From assembly GCA_963920765.1 (NCBI GenBank), contig OY987242.1, positions 17,074,002-17,138,001 on the forward strand: a stretch of 64,000 nucleotides of DNA. Reading direction: 5' to 3'. The notes beneath the pieces were generated by a model. The model searched no databases and was not told where the DNA came from. It saw nothing but the letters and a program-made list of their open reading frames with translations. Shown here piece by piece: positions 61,812 through 64,000 of the stretch (positions within the stretch are counted from its first letter, which is position 1; each line of letters opens with the position of its first letter). The position numbers and the translations under genes were made by a program. This DNA comes from Ulota crispa (lineage: Eukaryota > Streptophyta > Bryopsida > Orthotrichales > Orthotrichaceae).

Positions 61812-61967
61812 GTTTATTGTTTTCATTTGTTTCTTTCAAATGTGTTCCTAAACTTTGAGTTAGTCAATGACATTCTCCAGAAAAGATATTTTTTGTTTTT
61901 TTTTGTCATTTATTTCTTTCAAATGTGTTCCTAAGCTTTGAGTTAGTCAATGACATTCTCCAAAAAG
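61812..61967. repeat. Tandem duplication of about 83 bp
   Basis: Two adjacent copies share TTTCTTTCAAATGTGTTCCT and TTTGAGTTAGTCAATGACAT, with an 83-bp offset. Confidence 0.85.
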
Positions 61968-63110
61968 GATGCTATGATTTTGGGCAACCTATAATGAATT
62001 TTTTTTGGAGAAGTTAAGAGTTGAACTGGACATCAAGAAGCGTGGTTGTTGCTTAAAATATATGTTTTCTACTCAAATAATGTTTTGTCACTATGTTAAT
62101 TTATCCTATCAGTTAAGGTGCAAAAATTCAATACTAAACGAAATGCTATTGTCACTCCAAAAAATCATCCATTTTAACAAAATTAGCATAAAAAGGTGTA
62201 ACAAAAATCAACTAAATGACAATCATATTAACACAAAAATATTTTCAAATTGTATTTGTTAAAATACATACTAAAAGAATGTGACTTTGGTAAATTGGTG
62301 CTATGAGAGCCTTTATCCTTGTAACACTAGCTTACCTTTTGAGTAAGGTACCTCCAATTTCGTTGAGGTAGCTTCTCTAAATAGTGAAACCCTCTTCTAA
62401 GATCAAAATTCAATAATCAAGGCAGTAGGCTTCATTGATACCACAATTAGAACTTGTTTAAACATAGTTGTGTACTTGGTAATTTAACTTTAAATCATGG
62501 CCATGGAATGAACCAGTTGTACATGTTAAACTCATTGCAAATTTTAACAACTATGCATAAATGTGTGATGAACACAATGAATGTGATGAGTGTAGTTTGA
62601 TTGATCATTTACCAGTGTTGGTGATATCCATTACAAATATCTTGAAACTACAAAATTTTGCATAAGGGTCTATATGTTAATCAAGTGTGGATTATAGTAC
62701 TACGGCAACTTCTTGTTCAACACTTTGCTTACTACTTTTCTTCAAATGTCCTAACAAACTATTAAATGATGCACACCACCTTTTCATGTCTTGTAGAGTT
62801 ATGTATAAACTTTTTTTATTAAAATGATTGGATCCTAGTTATTTCTTTGTTGAAATACCACATCATTCTAGTTCAAATGATAATTGTCATTTTTTGTCAT
62901 ATTAAAACCTATTTCTAACATTAAAATTTTTAAAAACCAAGAATTCTTATTTTTAGTTTATACTTTCAAGCTTCTTAGATCGTAACCTTTAACCCCAATA
63001 GACGAGGTAGGACTTGTAGTAGTATGGCAACATCATATGCTAAGGAGAATGTTGTGAACAAAGCATACTTTTTGTATGTATTTTCTACCTTTCTAAATCT
63101 AAGGGTTCTT
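61968..63110. other. AT-rich spacer
   Basis: No gene or clear repeat was recognised. Confidence 0.45.
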
Positions 63111-63258
63111 TTAACCCCCTAACGTCTGAAAGTGCAAAAAAGTTGGAACACTGTAGTTCTAGTGAGCTATTTGAGATCCCAAATTAAAACTTCTTGTTGG
63201 TAGCAAATGCCAATTACATGGCAATATATCTACTATCCCCATGAAACGTTTAGGGATA
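63111..63258. mobile_element. Possible degenerate TTAA-type element
   Basis: TTAA+CCCCCTAACGTC at 63111 matches the family end. AAACGTTTAGGG near 63245-63256 is an inverted partner, but it is followed by ATAA in place of TTAA. Assignment is tentative. Confidence 0.4.
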
Positions 63259-63478
63259 AAGAGTTGTAACCATATACTCAATTATCAGTTAATATTGGTT
63301 CTTGAATGCGCAAGAGGAGACTTTGCAAAAAAAGAAGCTAAGGAAGTATGAATTAGTACTTCACTCACAAAGCCAAGAAATGCTCAATGCTCCTCATTAG
63401 AAACATAGAGAATGTGAGTTTTTTCCAAATTCCCTCTCCCCCTTTATGTGGTTCACTAGGTGGAAAAGTTCTATTAAG

Positions 63479-63893
63479 GTAGCAGCACCCATAAGCGTGA
63501 AACTAAGGATTTTGGAGTAGGAAAATCAATTGTTGAACTTTGAAAAAAATATTGTCAAGTTAGGAAGAGGAAACCAAAAATATTGGCATCAATTTCAAAG
63601 TTCCAATTGCAAGCATTTGTGCACAAAGATTTTTCAAAGTCCAAAATCACTAAAATTGTATAGTTGTGTGTAATAGATGCTAAAACCAATGCTTATTGGT
63701 TCTTAAATAGTGAGATGGAGCACTAAAAATTGTTATGTTAGTCACCCAAAACCATCACTTTATTATCCATAACAGTTACTTTGACACCCATAACCATCAC
63801 TTTGCATCCCATAACCTTTGTTTTTTAAAATTTTCAATCACTCACAGTGCCAACGCCCATGGGGACAGTGACGGGGATGGGTGTTGCTACCTT
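63479..63893. mobile_element. GGTAGC-ended element, fuller copy
   Basis: The left end GGTAGCAGCACCCATAAGCG pairs with the right end GGGATGGGTGTTGCTACC. The right part carries repeated CACCCATAACCATCACTTT-like units, seen inverted in the partial copy at 5036-5345. No reading frame encodes a recognisable protein. Confidence 0.65.
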
Positions 63894-64000
63894 ATTTCCC
63901 AACAAGAAAAACATGAAAAACAACAAGAAGAATAACGTAAATCTACACAAAGTAGTTGTTTATTTTACCCAATTTAACCACAAGAGACTAACTGAGGATC

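Overview
The window is nuclear DNA of a land plant. The evidence is a plastid-targeted geranylgeranyl reductase, GT-AG introns, plant-type gene families and many plant-type MITEs. A DZIP1-like gene (a ciliary basal-body and transition-zone family) suggests a plant with flagellated sperm, such as a bryophyte, lycophyte or fern. I cannot name the species. The DNA is AT-rich with sharp GC-rich islands, and contains one 200-base run of N.

Layout. 0.3-1.2 kb is a foldback made of short tandem repeats. 1.4-1.8 kb is a TTAA-bounded element. 2.2-4.5 kb (+) is geranylgeranyl reductase (CHLP, two exons). 6.1-10.1 kb (-) is an RRM plus CCCH zinc-finger splicing-type protein (five exons, introns full of insertions). 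12.7-17.6 kb (-) is an SMC-hinge protein of the GMI1/DMS3 type. 18.0-20.5 kb is a GC island, a TATA box and a dead kinase-like gene. 20.9-21.6 kb is a tandem array. 21.9-26.5 kb is a second GC island, a TATA box and a dead hAT transposase with a long acidic tail. 27.7-28.1 kb is a third GC island. 28-37 kb is AT-rich and nearly featureless. 37.4-38.6 kb (-) is a broken conserved gene fragment. 38.9-40.15 kb is a large palindrome. 40.2-45.6 kb is gene-poor. 45.6-58.4 kb (-) is the long, many-exon DZIP1-like gene. 58.4-64 kb is repeats and AT-rich DNA.

The four intact-looking genes do unrelated jobs (chlorophyll/tocopherol synthesis, splicing, chromatin or DNA repair, sperm flagellum) and show no operon-like logic. 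What unites the window is its insertions. At least nine short non-autonomous elements or tandem expansions sit inside introns of these four genes and none visibly interrupts an exon. Two element classes stand out: TTAA-flanked elements with CCC/GGG ends (piggyBac-like features), and foldback elements ending in GGGAAA whose arms are themselves built from short repeated modules, with near-matching 9-bp flanks.

Exon borders were read by eye from GT/AG signals and frame continuity. Those of CHLP and the RRM-CCCH gene are solid. Those of the GMI1-like and DZIP1-like genes are partly approximate.
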